Positions 1 to 10,788 of a DNA stretch of 64,000 bases are shown piece after piece. Where the stretch lies: positions 92,395 through 156,394 of the forward strand of contig QJNS01000191.1 of assembly GCA_004154925.1 (NCBI GenBank). Direction: 5' to 3'. Below the pieces are notes generated by a model, which saw only the letters and a program-made list of their open reading frames with translations, was not told where the DNA came from and made no database searches. Position 1 is the first letter of the stretch. Each line of letters begins with the position of its first letter. The position numbers and the translations under genes were made by a program. Source of the DNA: Monosporascus cannonballus (taxonomy: Eukaryota > Ascomycota > Sordariomycetes > Xylariales).

Positions 1-3000
1 TTTCTAGAAAATTAATGTTATATTACTAAATTTTCTAATATATACCAAAGAGTACTACCCGAATTCTCGTAATTTGTCGTCAGCGGAAATATTCTTTTAT
101 AATGGTATTAAAGATTATATAACTAATTTTAACTAATTTCTTTTTAAATTTTGGTTATCTACTTAAAGTATCTGTTTTGCTATTTTCTAAACTTTTTCTA
201 TAAATAATAACGAAATCGAAGTTCGCTAATTTTTCTACATATCTCAATTATCGTTTTATAAGTTTCTTAGTTATAATAAATCGGATAAAATTTTAATAAT
301 CTGTATTAACTTTGACCTAATGCAAATTTCTTTTCAGGAAATACCTAAACTCTCGAAATGCTATAATAATAACCATAAATTCCTTATCTGAAATACTGTA
401 ATTAAGTTCGGCTCCTTTTAATTTGTAGGAAAAAAATGCAATAAAGTACAATTTTCCTTAATTATCTTATTATCCGATTATTACGCCTAATACGTAATTC
501 GAAATATCGGTTTTTAATTTAATAGGACGATTTGGATTATATATAATTAATATTAACTCGTTAATAATCGTATTCTTAATATCGTAAAATACTTTTTCCG
601 TATTTATCGTCCATTTAAATTCTTTTTTTTCGTAAGATTTATTAAAAGTATAACGATTTTGCTAAAGTTTCGAATAAATTTCCTATAGTAATTAGCAAAT
701 CCGAAAAATGCCTATACTTTCTTAACTGTCGTTGGCGTCTGCTATTTTACAACTGCTACGATTTTTTTAAGATTTATCTTAATATATCCTGGGGTAATAA
801 TATGTTCCAGATATTTTACTTCTTATTTATAGAATTAACTTTTTTTGCGTTAATAAATAGCCTTATATCCTATAAAACTTAAAAAACTTTATAAACGTAT
901 TTTGTGAATATTTTTTCTGTTTCTAAAAAGATAAAAACATTGTTAAGATAATAAATGACGAAAATATCGAAATACTTTCGTAATATATAATTTACTATCC
1001 GTTAAAAAATTATTAGTACGTTTGTAAATCCTATTAACGTAATTAAATATTTAAATAATCTCTATTTCGTTTTAAAAGTTATTTTCCATTCGTATCTTTT
1101 TTTAATTCTCATAAATTTATATCTATTTCTAAGATCGAATATTATAAACAATTTGGTTCCGTAAAATCGGTTTTTTATTTACGTAATTAGGGATAATAAT
1201 ATTCGATATTTAACAATAATATTATTTAGTTATCGATAATTAACTATAAATTCTAGTTTTTCATTTTCTTTTAGTACGAAAAATAACGAATATCGTATTA
1301 ATATCTTCGAAAATCGAATTCATCCTTTTTATAGCCAATGTTCCAGATATTCTTTAAAAGTATATAATATGTTTCAATTAAGGTTGTAAATAAGGCAAAA
1401 TTTCGTCAAAATTCTTTTTTTCAAAATTATTTCGTAATTTTATTTGTTATATTCTAATAGTTTCGTAACGAAATTTCCTTTAAAAATTTACTGATATCTA
1501 TAATATTTTAATAATATATTAATTAAACTTTTTAATTCTTTAAGCTATTATTCTTACTATTCTAAATCGTTATTTAATTACCTTAATTTCGTTTTAATAA
1601 TAATAACGATATGTTATATTTTCGTTTAATATACATTTTTTTTATGTTTTATCCCTTTAAATAATAAGATTTCTGTTATATATTTTTACCTATATTTATC
1701 GTTATTATCGATCGAATATTAAGATCTTAATTTTTTTAATCCGTTAATAAAATATAAGGCGAACTTTATCTAACCATTTTTATTATTAATCAAAATTTGG
1801 TATTAATATATTTATAGTAATCTTAAAATTATATTGTAATTGCCGAATAAAATAATATCGAAATTAATTATTCAATATTATTTTTAAACAAAAATTTCGA
1901 AATAATTAATTTCGCGTATAATTTTCCCGTTATCGCAAGCAAATTCCTAACTTTCGATATTCGTCGTTATATAATGTTTTAACTTATATTTTCATAATAA
2001 TTTAAGCTTATTAATTATATCCGGTATAATGTAATTTCTGCCCAAAATTCCGTAATCCATTATTACTATATACTAATACGTTCCGATTCGTATATCTAAA
2101 GTAATAAAATTATTAACGTTTGTTATCGTCCCGTTTAAAGCCTTTTTCGGAAATTCCTTTTAATTTTTTTAGTTTCGTTATTTTACGGCTTTTTTATAAA
2201 TAACCTTTTTCTTTTAATTTCTATTCGAATTTATCGAACTTTATTTAAGTTTCTTCGTTTAATGCGTTAAGCTGCTATATTTATTATTATTGGCGGCATA
2301 TTGTTTTTTTTAAATTATATTAATTATTCTTAATTTTGCATTAATTGTTTCCTTATTAAATAAATTGTTTTTTTATATTTACGATTGAATCCCATTATAT
2401 ATCGTTTTAATTGTCGTTTTAAAAACCTTATATAAATTAACGTATTTTTAATAACCTTTTTTTATAAAAATCTGTAATAAATATTAATTAAAAATAAAAA
2501 TCCGTAATAGTTTTTTAATAATGTTTTTTTACCGTACGCTAAATTAACTCCTTTTCCGTTTAATAATCATATTATCCTTAACAATAAAAAGGTTTTTTAT
2601 AAGCATTATTTTCCTTTAAGCTAATTTTCTGCTTCGGCTAATTGCTGGATATTTTCTGGGGTTATAATTCGAAAATATTAATACCATTATTTATTATTTT
2701 TATTATCTCCGTTACGATTTAAAAAACCGAATCCTTCATAATACATACGGGTAATTTGTTCGTAAAAATACTGCTTCTATTTTTCGTAATCGGGATATTC
2801 TTGTCGTCGACAATATATAGCATGCATTCTGCCATATCGATCAGGGATTCCGGGACAGATTTTTTCTGTTTAATTCTGATATTCGCGTAACCAGTCCTGT
2901 AATGCTTGTTATTATGTTTACGCTACCTGTTAGGCCAGCTTTCTAGCTTTTCGTATTCCTCGTCGAATTTTTTATCGTAATGGTCCTTATTAGTTTTCTT

Positions 3001-4431
3001 ACTATAGTGAACTTAATACGTATTTAAGCCGAATCATATTAATGGATTTATTATCGTTTCTTTAATTATTCCTGAATTATTTTTCCGATATAGGTATTTA
3101 GTTGCCTTACCGTAACCTTTTGGGTTTTTTGCATTTATAAACTTTATGTCCTGTTTTGCCATAATTAAAACATTTAATTTAAATTTAATTTTGTTTATGG
3201 GTAACGCCAAATTCCATAGGTCCTAACGCCGTTCCGTAAAAAATAAAGGGCGCATCTCGTTTCTTCCCTTAGTTAGACTTATTATACCTCGATCGTAAGG
3301 CATATTATCCCTTTTTTTTCTTACCGTTTTTCATATTGTCGATTATTAATTTTAATTACTTCTATAATATACCGATTTAAAATAATTAATCGTTTAATCC
3401 GAATAATTTTATTTTTTATATTATCTTTTAACTCTTTATAAAACATATCGATAAAGGTATCGGCCTTATTATTTTCCTATCCGGCCTTAGCCGTAAAACT
3501 TTTAAAAGTTACGGCGTATTTAAACGCAAATCTTTTTTGTCGGAATTATAAATGTTACTAGGCCGCAAATCATTTTTTATCTAAATTGCCGAAATTATTG
3601 CGCGTTTTATGTTCGAAATTCATATAAAATAAAAAAGTTTATTAATAAAATCTTTTTTATCTAATTCTTTTATTTCTAGGAAATTTCTTATAATCGGTTC
3701 AAACCAGTTAACCGTATTTTCCGTTAGGCATATTTTTATTACTAGGACCTTATCCGCTAGGTTATTATAATTTAGGAAGCGAAAATAAATTCGCGCTTAA
3801 ATTAAGAAAGTTTAAAGGTTACCTTTCCTATTATAAGGTTTCGGCTTTCTAGGCTTTATGCGAACGAAAAAGGCTTAAGTAAATAGCGTAACCTTAATTT
3901 GTCGGATTTCTTTTTCCAGTTCTCGAATTCGAATTTAAAGCTGCTAAATAAGGGTTTCCTAAATATTAATCGATATTTTAACAATATTAAATTTTGTTGA
4001 AAATTTAACGGTATTATTAATTAAAAATTTATAACGTATAATAGCTAAACGTTTTAACCAATTCTTAAACCTTAATCGTACGGTTTATATTAATAAAATA
4101 TCGCAAAAATCTAAATAATAAATATAATAATCATATTATGTTTCGTAATACCAAAAGTGCCTTAAGTAATGATATTATATTATAAGCTAAAATTATTTAA
4201 ATTATGGAAATCATAAGCGTATATATATTTGTTCTGGCTCAAAATGCTTAAACGGCTTAAACTCTTAAGCCCGTTAAGCCCTTTGAGCTCCTTTGCCGGC
4301 TTAAGGGGTTCAAGGTGCTTGGCGCCTTGAGATCTTTGAGCCGGTTACGTGACTTCTTGGCGGTGGTCGGGGCTTGTCTTCTTCGTGGGCCCGACCGTCC
4401 GTAAGGAAGCCAAGACTGTTAGGTCGTAACA
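1..4431 (-). mobile_element. Ty3/gypsy family 1, copy A (5' part, RIP-degraded)
   Basis: The 5' two thirds of a Ty3/gypsy retrotransposon read on the minus strand; the rest lies left of the window. From right to left come the 5' LTR (about 4,037-4,431), a gag region with a CX2CX4HX4C zinc knuckle at 3,131-3,172 (the second Cys is now Tyr), a protease and reverse transcriptase region, and the start of RNase H near position 1. The RT catalytic motif near 925-955 reads YLNN instead of YLDD, a G-to-A change on the coding strand as expected from RIP. No long frame survives. The sequence is colinear with 5,220-8,085, 41,010-45,110 and 60,610-63,835. The LTR end at 4,431 abuts the integrase region of copy B, so copy A was inserted into copy B. 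Confidence 0.88.
4037..4431 (-). repeat. Family 1 LTR (5' LTR of copy A)
   Basis: About 395 bp. It matches the LTR at 58,335-58,743 nearly throughout, including the less mutated core at 4,240-4,430. The right end is TAACA, which in element orientation is the TG terminus. The left end is approximate because it is strongly AT-mutated. The core contains clustered GGCTTAA/TTAAGCC-like words that recur in every family 1 LTR in the window. Confidence 0.8.
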
Positions 4432-4707
4432 TGACATTAACTGGCCTATTGTCTCGTATTTTTTTGTTAACTTCTGGGGTAAAACCGAAATTGGCATCTA
4501 TAAATATTATTTTAATACTTTTATAATAATTAATATTATAAGCGAGTTAGGTAATAGGTAACTTCTTAACGCAGGTACCTTATTTAAAATTAATATAATA
4601 TCGTAAATAAATTTCTAAGATTTATTTTATCCGTTTCATTTATTTATCCGTTTATCGTTTAAAATATTAAATAATTTATAATTTAACTCGATCTGTGTTA
4701 TAAGGCC

Positions 4708-5040
4708 TTAGCAAAATTTAAATTCAAATATTAATCCTTTATCTGAAATAATATCTATTAATAATCCGTATATGCTAAAAATATGCATGAAGATAATGTG
4801 TGTTATTTGTTCGGCGTCTGTATCCTCGTAATATAGTAAGAAATAGAAAAATTTCGTGAATCGATCGACGATTACGAAGATACTTTCGTAATGTACTTCT
4901 ATAACGGGATCTTCTGATATAGCAAGTTTAATGATAAAATCCATAGTAATTAAATCCCATGGTCGTTCTGAGAATAGTAATAGTTGTAACTTTTGTAGGG
5001 CTTGTATCGTTATGTTTTGGTTTTGCTGCAAAGGTTGCAC
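4708..5040 (-). pseudogene. Integrase core fragment of copy B
   Basis: A 110-codon open remnant of the gypsy integrase catalytic domain. The motif PWDLITMDFI, followed about 30 residues later by IVDRFTKF, is the standard start of the Ty3/gypsy integrase core with its first catalytic Asp. SIYGLLIDIISDKG corresponds to the usual region around the second Asp. The frame ends before the catalytic Glu. It is a fragment of a dead polyprotein, not a separate gene. Confidence 0.85.
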
Positions 5041-5861
5041 TGTTATCGTATTTTCTAAACCACCATTTTCATTTTAGAAAAGAAATAAGTACGTTAAAGT
5101 TGCTTTAGAGTTTTGTGGATCCCTGGATATTTATGTAACTAATATTTATGTATTTTCGTATCAGGTCCTCTTGGTATTCTTTTAGAACTTGTAGTTTGTC
5201 TGTTCTTTAATCTTTTACGAAACCGTTATTATATTATTGGATTTTCTAATGCACATTAAAAGGTATTACCCGAATTGTCGTGATTTGTCATGGCCGTAAA
5301 TGTTTTTCTATAATAGTATTAAAAACGGTATAGCTAACCTTGACCAATTTCTTTTCGAGGTCTGGTCGCCTGCTTAAAGTATCGGCTTTGCCGTTTTCTG
5401 AGCCCTTTCTATTTATAATAACGAAATTAAAGTTCGCTTATTCCTTTGCGTATCTTAGTTATTATCCTATAAATTATTTGAGCGTGGTAAAACGGGTAAA
5501 ATTTTGATAATCCGTATATACTTTGACTTAATGCAAGCTTTCTTTTATGAAATCCTTGAACTTTCGAACAGCTGTAATAATGGCCATAAATTCTTTATCT
5601 GGAATACTCTAATTAAATTCGGCTCCTTTTAACTTATGCGAAAAAAATATTATAATACGGTGTAATTTGTTTTAATTATTTTGTTATCCGATTATTACGT
5701 TTAACGCGTTATCCAAAATATTGGTTTTTAGCTTAATAAGACAAATTGAATTATATATAATTAGTACTGGCTCGCTAATAATTGCATCCTTAATTTTCCG
5801 AAATGCCTTTTGGATTTTGGACGTTTATTTGAATTTTTTTTTCTTTATAAGGTGGGTTAGG

Positions 5862-5992
5862 TGTTATAGCTGCACCATACCATCACGCCACCAGGGCAAA
5901 AGATCGGTGGAATGATCGCAATTGTGGCAATCATCCTAGTTCTTACAGCTGCATATATACTGGAGCTCTTACGGCTGACCAGGCCGTAACAT
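5862..5992. repeat. 131-bp solo LTR nested in copy B
   Basis: This insertion of balanced composition begins TGTTATAGC and ends CCGTAACA. It is flanked by a 5-bp target duplication, TTAGG on the left (5,857-5,861) and TTAGA on the right (5,993-5,997), which differ by one transition. The uninterrupted sequence in copy C (about 61,230-61,260) confirms that it is an insertion. TG...CA ends plus a 5-bp duplication identify a solo LTR. Its short length suggests a copia-type element, but no internal region is present. Confidence 0.8.
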
Positions 5993-8085
5993 TAGAGGTA
6001 TAGTTATCTTGCTATAGTTTCGAATAAATTTTTTGTAATAGTTGGCGAATCCATGTAATGACTGTACCTCCTTAACCGTTATTAGCATTTGCTATTCCGT
6101 AACTACAGCGATTTTCTTTAGGTTTATTTTGATGTATTCTGTGATAATAATATGTCCCAGATATTCCATTTTTTGGGTATGAAATTGATTTTTTTTCCGC
6201 GTTAATTAGTAACCCTACTTCTTATAAAGCTTGAAAAATCTTATAAACGTATTTTGCATATGCCTTTCCCGTTTCCGAAAAGATAAAGATGTCGTTAAAG
6301 TAATAGACGACAAAAACATCGAGGTATTTACATAATACATAATTAATTATTCGTTAGAGGGTTACTAATACGTTCGTAAGTCTTATTAGTGTAACAAAAT
6401 ACTTAAATAATCCGTATTTCGTTTTAAAAGTTGTTCTTTATTTGTATTTTTCTTTAATTTTTATAAGGTTGTATTTATCTTTAAGGTCGAATAATGTGAA
6501 CTATTTGGCCTCGTAAAGTCGGTTTTTTATTTTTCTAATTAGAAGTAATAATATTCAATCCTTAATAATAATGTCGTTTAGTTGTCGATAGTTAATTATA
6601 AGTCGTAAGTTTCCGTTTTTCTTTAGTATAAAAAATATTGGATATCCTGTTAGTGATTTCGAAGGTCGAATCCATCTTTTCTATAACCGATCTTTCTAGC
6701 TATTCTCTGAAAGTACGCAATTCGTTTTTATTAAAGCTGTAAATGAGGTAGAACTTCGTCGAAAAACTCTTTTGGAGGATTATCTTATAATTCTCTCCGC
6801 TATTTTTTATTAGCTTTGTATTAAGCTTTTTTTTAAAGAGCTTTTCGTATCGGTAGTATTGTAATAATATATTAGTTAAATTCTTTCATTTTTTGGGCTG
6901 TTATTCTAGGTCATTATTTAATTGTCTTAATTTCGCTTTGATGGTGATAATAATACGTCGCATCTTTCTTTGATGCTTATTTTATTTTTTATATTTTGTT
7001 CCTTTGGGTGGCAATATTTCTGTCGTGTTCTTATGCCTGTATTTCTATCGAATGTTAAGATCTCGTTTTTTCTTTTTTTAGTTTGTTGAAAAAGGGTAAG
7101 ACAAACCTTATCTGGCCAGTTTTTCTGTCGATTAAAATTCCATAATAGCGTATCCATAATAATCCTAAGATTATATCGTAATTTTCAAGTGGTACGATAT
7201 CGAAATTAATTATTTGGTATCATCCTTTAACAAAAATCTCGAAGTGATTAATTTTGCCTATAATTCTCCTGTTATTGTAAGAGAATTCCTAACTTTCGGT
7301 ATTCGTCGTTATATATGGTTTTAACTTGTATTTCAATGGTAATCTAAGTTCGCTAACCATATTCGGTATAATATAATTTCTGCCCAGAGCTCCGTAGTTC
7401 ATTATTGCGGTGTGCTAATGTGTTTCGATTGGTATATCTAAGGTACTAAGGTTATTAACGGCTCTTATCGTCATATTTAAAGCCTTTTTTAAAAATTATT
7501 TTTAACTTTTCGGCGTTTCGTTATTTTGCGGCTTTTTTATAGATAATTTTCGTTTTTTTAACTTTTTCTTAAGTTTGTTAAGCCTTACTTATATTTCTTG
7601 ATATAACGTATTAAGCTGTTATATTTGTCGGTGTTGCCGGCGTATTGTTTTTTCGAATTATATCAGTTATTTTTGGTTTTGTTACAGTTGCCTTCCTTAT
7701 TATATAAACTGTTTTTTATAATTTCGAATGTATCTCAATATACGTTGTATTAATGGTCGTTTTAGAATTCGCCCGTGAATTAACATATTTTTTCTTTAAT
7801 GATTTTTTGATTAACTTCTATGGTAAAGGATAATTAGAAATATAAGTCCGTAATGGCTTTCTGGCAATATCTTTTTACGGTATGCTGGATTACCTCCTTT
7901 TCCGTTTAATAATTGCGTTACTTATAATAACGGAAAAGGTTTTTTTACGGGTATTGCCTTTTTTCGGGCCAGCTTTCTATTTCGGCTGATTAGTAAATAT
8001 CATTTTCCGGGGCTTTAAATCGAAGGTGCCGATATTATTGTTTATCGTTTTTGTTATTTCTAATTCGGTTTGGAAAGTCGGATCC

Positions 8086-8402
8086 TATGAGACCCTGACA
8101 TCACACACCCAAGCATATAACTGAAAAAAGTGTATTAACAGGTTGCCTTGACCTCTAGATGGTCCTAGCTAGAAAGTGAAGGTAGCGAACCCTCCTTTTA
8201 TACACGTAAATACAGGTGGAGCTTGGAGAAAAAGGTACCAGGGGTACAGAAAGTAATTTCCGCTAGGGCTGACTGGCTTTACCAGGTCTGACATATAGAC
8301 TCGGGTGTAATATGATGTTCATGTTCACTGGCCCGATCCTTTGGACCTGGTCAAAGTGATGGAGCTGGGTGTGTTATCAGGATTGTGCTTAGGGAAGACG
8401 CC
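8086..8402. other. Left edge of island 1, no gene seen
   Basis: Composition shifts abruptly from AT-rich retroelement DNA to balanced sequence at about 8,085. The stretch to 8,402 lies downstream of the minus-strand membrane protein gene and probably holds its 3' untranslated region and terminator. I see no coding frame with family similarity here. Confidence 0.5.
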
Positions 8403-9983
8403 TTAATACTTTCTGATACCACCTGCCCACGGATGTTGGCGCTCAATGGCAGTGTCTCTTGGACCCTCAGTGGCAGGCGTTCGTTGTGATGTAATATCGG
8501 TGACACGGAAGATGCCTTCTCGGGCGGGACCTACGGAGGGGGGATCGTTTGATCGATTTTCGACTTCGAGTCTAGTCGAGTGGATCTCAGTAAGAGGTAC
8601 CTCTGTGCTGTGTCCATCCTCCATCATCCTCCTGTATGCTGTAGATGGAAGGCCAGGTTTCTTAGGTATGGTCGCGTCTGTCCACCTGCTACCCCTGCTC
8701 CCAATTGATGGAGTGATTCCCTTCAGCGAGCGGATATGAACGCTGGACCAGGACTTCAATTCTGTGTAAATCCTTCTTAACCCTGTGAGCTCGGAACAGA
8801 CTTTTGGGATTGATGGGAAACAGAAGACCATGAGAACACAAGTGCATTCAGTGAGACCCCAGATGTACGCGGAGGACACATCGTAAGTGACGTCGCCAGC
8901 GTAATTGAGAAGCATGGTGGAAGCAAAGCGACCGGTGGCGCAAGCACAGGCACTGGTACCTCAGTGTTAGGGCTGAATACGACAGATATACATCCCAGAC
9001 GATCTAAAAGCAAACGGAGAGGCCAAAGGGTATAGGCACATGACTTACAGAAGCCCGACGGAAAATAACACCGAGATGCCAATCTTCCGCTCGGTGTTCA
9101 TCTGAAGCCTCCAAATGACTCCCTGCGGTAAAATAATAATGATGATGTCAAAGAGCAAGTTAAATAGAGCTGGAGGGGCATCGATCGCTCTCCTATGCAG
9201 ACAGCGGCCCTCAATCCATCGGTCCCAGATCTTCTGCTTTGGTATGCAATAGAAATTTGCGGCAGCGATAGATGCAATGTACAACAGAACATTAGCTGTG
9301 GCCACGCCGCTACACGTCCAAAAGAACCAGTTGCGACTGGGGTGCGGAACAAAAATCCGAATCCAGTCCAGGAGTATCGCCGTTTTGAGAAATAATAGAG
9401 CAACGGAATACATTTGAGGTACTATGAATAAAATCTACAGTACGGAGAGCAAAAGTTAGCCACGCCACAAGGTATTTAGCAGGGTTATTGAAAGGGGAAA
9501 GCAGGTTCATACAAAGGATACATTGGACATCTGAATCAACTGGATATTCCACTGGTGGACGAAAAATCCAGCAGCTTGCATGAAGGCGAATCCCGCCCAA
9601 ATGTACGCTGCATGACCGGCCTAAAATTGTTTAAGAGTCAATAAGAGCTGTAAAGGGGTGTAAGTTAAGGCAAACGTACAATTCCGGCAAGCCCTAACAC
9701 TGGCAAACCATGAGTAAACGGTTAAAGAAAACATCCAAAATCTCGAGCTGCATAGCTTACCATCTTCAGTAGTGATTCTCTTTAGGCAAATTAGTTTCGA
9801 GTAGGCTCGAACTAATACACAAAAAGCGGATATTGTTAGGCAGAGTATCAACATTGACAGACCGACACCATTCCGGTTGGGCGGGTCAGTGAAGTTAGGC
9901 TCAATGCCAGGGGGTGGTCGCATAGCAGGCCCGTGGAGAATCGCCTGTTGCTGGGCAGGGGAGAGAGCAGCGAAGTTGTCCAT
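8403..9983 (-). CDS. Fungal rhodopsin-like integral membrane protein (SAT4/PTH11-like group)
   Basis: Predicted 417-residue multi-pass membrane protein of the fungal 'rhodopsin domain' family, often annotated as integral membrane protein and common in fungal gene clusters. Four exons on the minus strand: 9983-9761, 9607-9513, 9434-9049 and 8952-8403; the three introns have GT-AG ends and the frame is continuous. Family marks: an N-terminal ALSPAQQQAILHGPA stretch (residues 6-20), PPNRNG before helix 1 (about 40-61), a TTED motif (71-74), FFVHQWN (89-95), LFLKTAILLDW in exon 3, IIIIILPQ near the end of exon 3, and TYDVS in exon 4. The C-terminal ~130 residues are hydrophilic, probably cytoplasmic. 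The loop between ED and HQW is shorter than usual, so intron 1 (9760-9608) is the least certain; an alternative small exon may lie inside it. The gene diverges from the MFS gene. Its substrate or signal is unknown. Confidence 0.85.
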
Positions 9984-10788
9984 ATCCAGCTAGGCTATGC
10001 GTCGCGTCAAGTGTGAGAAAAGAAGATGATAGAGATGAATGATGAGACCAAGGCCGTGAGAGTGTACCTTTCAACTTCTAAACATTATATACAAAAACAA
10101 CCCTAGATGGCTGGCGGGCTACTACCTCCCCAGTTCGACCCCGTCTTAATTCATATAGAACTAACAATAAGGTACCCAATGTGACATTTTTGGGGTTTAC
10201 TTGCGGTGCTATTGGATGTAAGCAGGGCTGCGGAAAGCAAATATTTTGCTGTTATATGCATTGGCTTTCACTGTACATCATTGGCTGCAGAGTCTGTGGC
10301 CTTGAGGCACATATGCACCGCTACCCCAAGATCCGTGAGGATGAGAACCCCGTAATTGACCATCATATATTCGCCTTGGCAAACATGAATGCAACAGTTG
10401 GTTGGCTGTGCATGGAATTCAGGATCTGTAGCATTCAACCCTGTAATAAGTGTAGGGTACATATTATGGATGGTCAAAGTACCTAGGTGATCTTACGTTT
10501 GGACTTGATGTACCTGTATCTGGTGCAAATTAAGTCCCCGCGCGCGGCCTATCCTTGCCATGTATGCGTCCTTCCATCGCTGCCAATCATATGCTGAAGC
10601 TGGATTCGGTAACACGGCACTACCGGGCTACGCTCTGTTTGCTAATACCTTACGCTTTCTCCTGCTCGGTTCCTCGTCGATATCTGGCCTATCCCACCTG
10701 TGTTTGCTTGGTAGGCTTGTTTTGGTCTCCACGGACAGCTTTTGTTGTTGTGATTGTGGCTTCCCGCCGCCTGAGGACGCATTCTTCG
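9984..10788. promoter_or_regulatory. Divergent intergenic region between membrane protein and MFS genes
   Basis: About 805 bp separate the start codon of the minus-strand membrane protein gene (9,983) from the chosen MFS start (10,789), so it should hold both promoters. No specific regulator site can be assigned with confidence. Open frames exist on both strands, including a Cys-containing minus-strand stretch at 10,268-10,477 listed separately. Confidence 0.45.
10268..10477 (-). other. Possible small cysteine-containing exon, unrecognised
   Basis: Minus-strand open frame of 69 codons. The segment after an acceptor-like TTACAG (near 10,442) encodes about 55 residues with a CCIHVC cluster and a later Cys, then stops. 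This could be the last exon of a small protein or chance. No upstream exon with a signal peptide could be built, and no family is recognised. It lies inside the presumed divergent promoter region, which argues against it. Confidence 0.15.

Larger units (their letters stand above)
4432..8085 (-). mobile_element. Ty3/gypsy family 1, copy B (integrase to gag, truncated)
   Basis: Internal fragment of a second minus-strand family 1 element. The integrase core survives as an open stretch at 4,708-5,040, with typical wording such as MDFIIKL and IVDRFTKF. RNase H follows at about 5,220-5,450. The RT catalytic motif near 6,275-6,310 reads YFND. Protease and gag remnants run to about 8,085, where homology stops inside gag and island 1 begins. 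The left end at 4,432 corresponds to about 59,830 of copy C and is cut by the inserted copy A. A 131-bp solo LTR interrupts it at 5,862-5,992. It is slightly less AT-mutated than copy A. Confidence 0.87.

Noticed and set aside
8446..8739. Plus-strand open frame of 97 codons over the membrane protein gene
   Set aside because: It is antisense to exon 4 of the rhodopsin-like gene, whose frame and family motifs explain the region.
10555..10788. Longer N terminus for the MFS transporter from an upstream in-frame ATG
   Set aside because: The extra 78 residues have no family likeness, and typical DHA2 N termini are matched by starting at 10,789.
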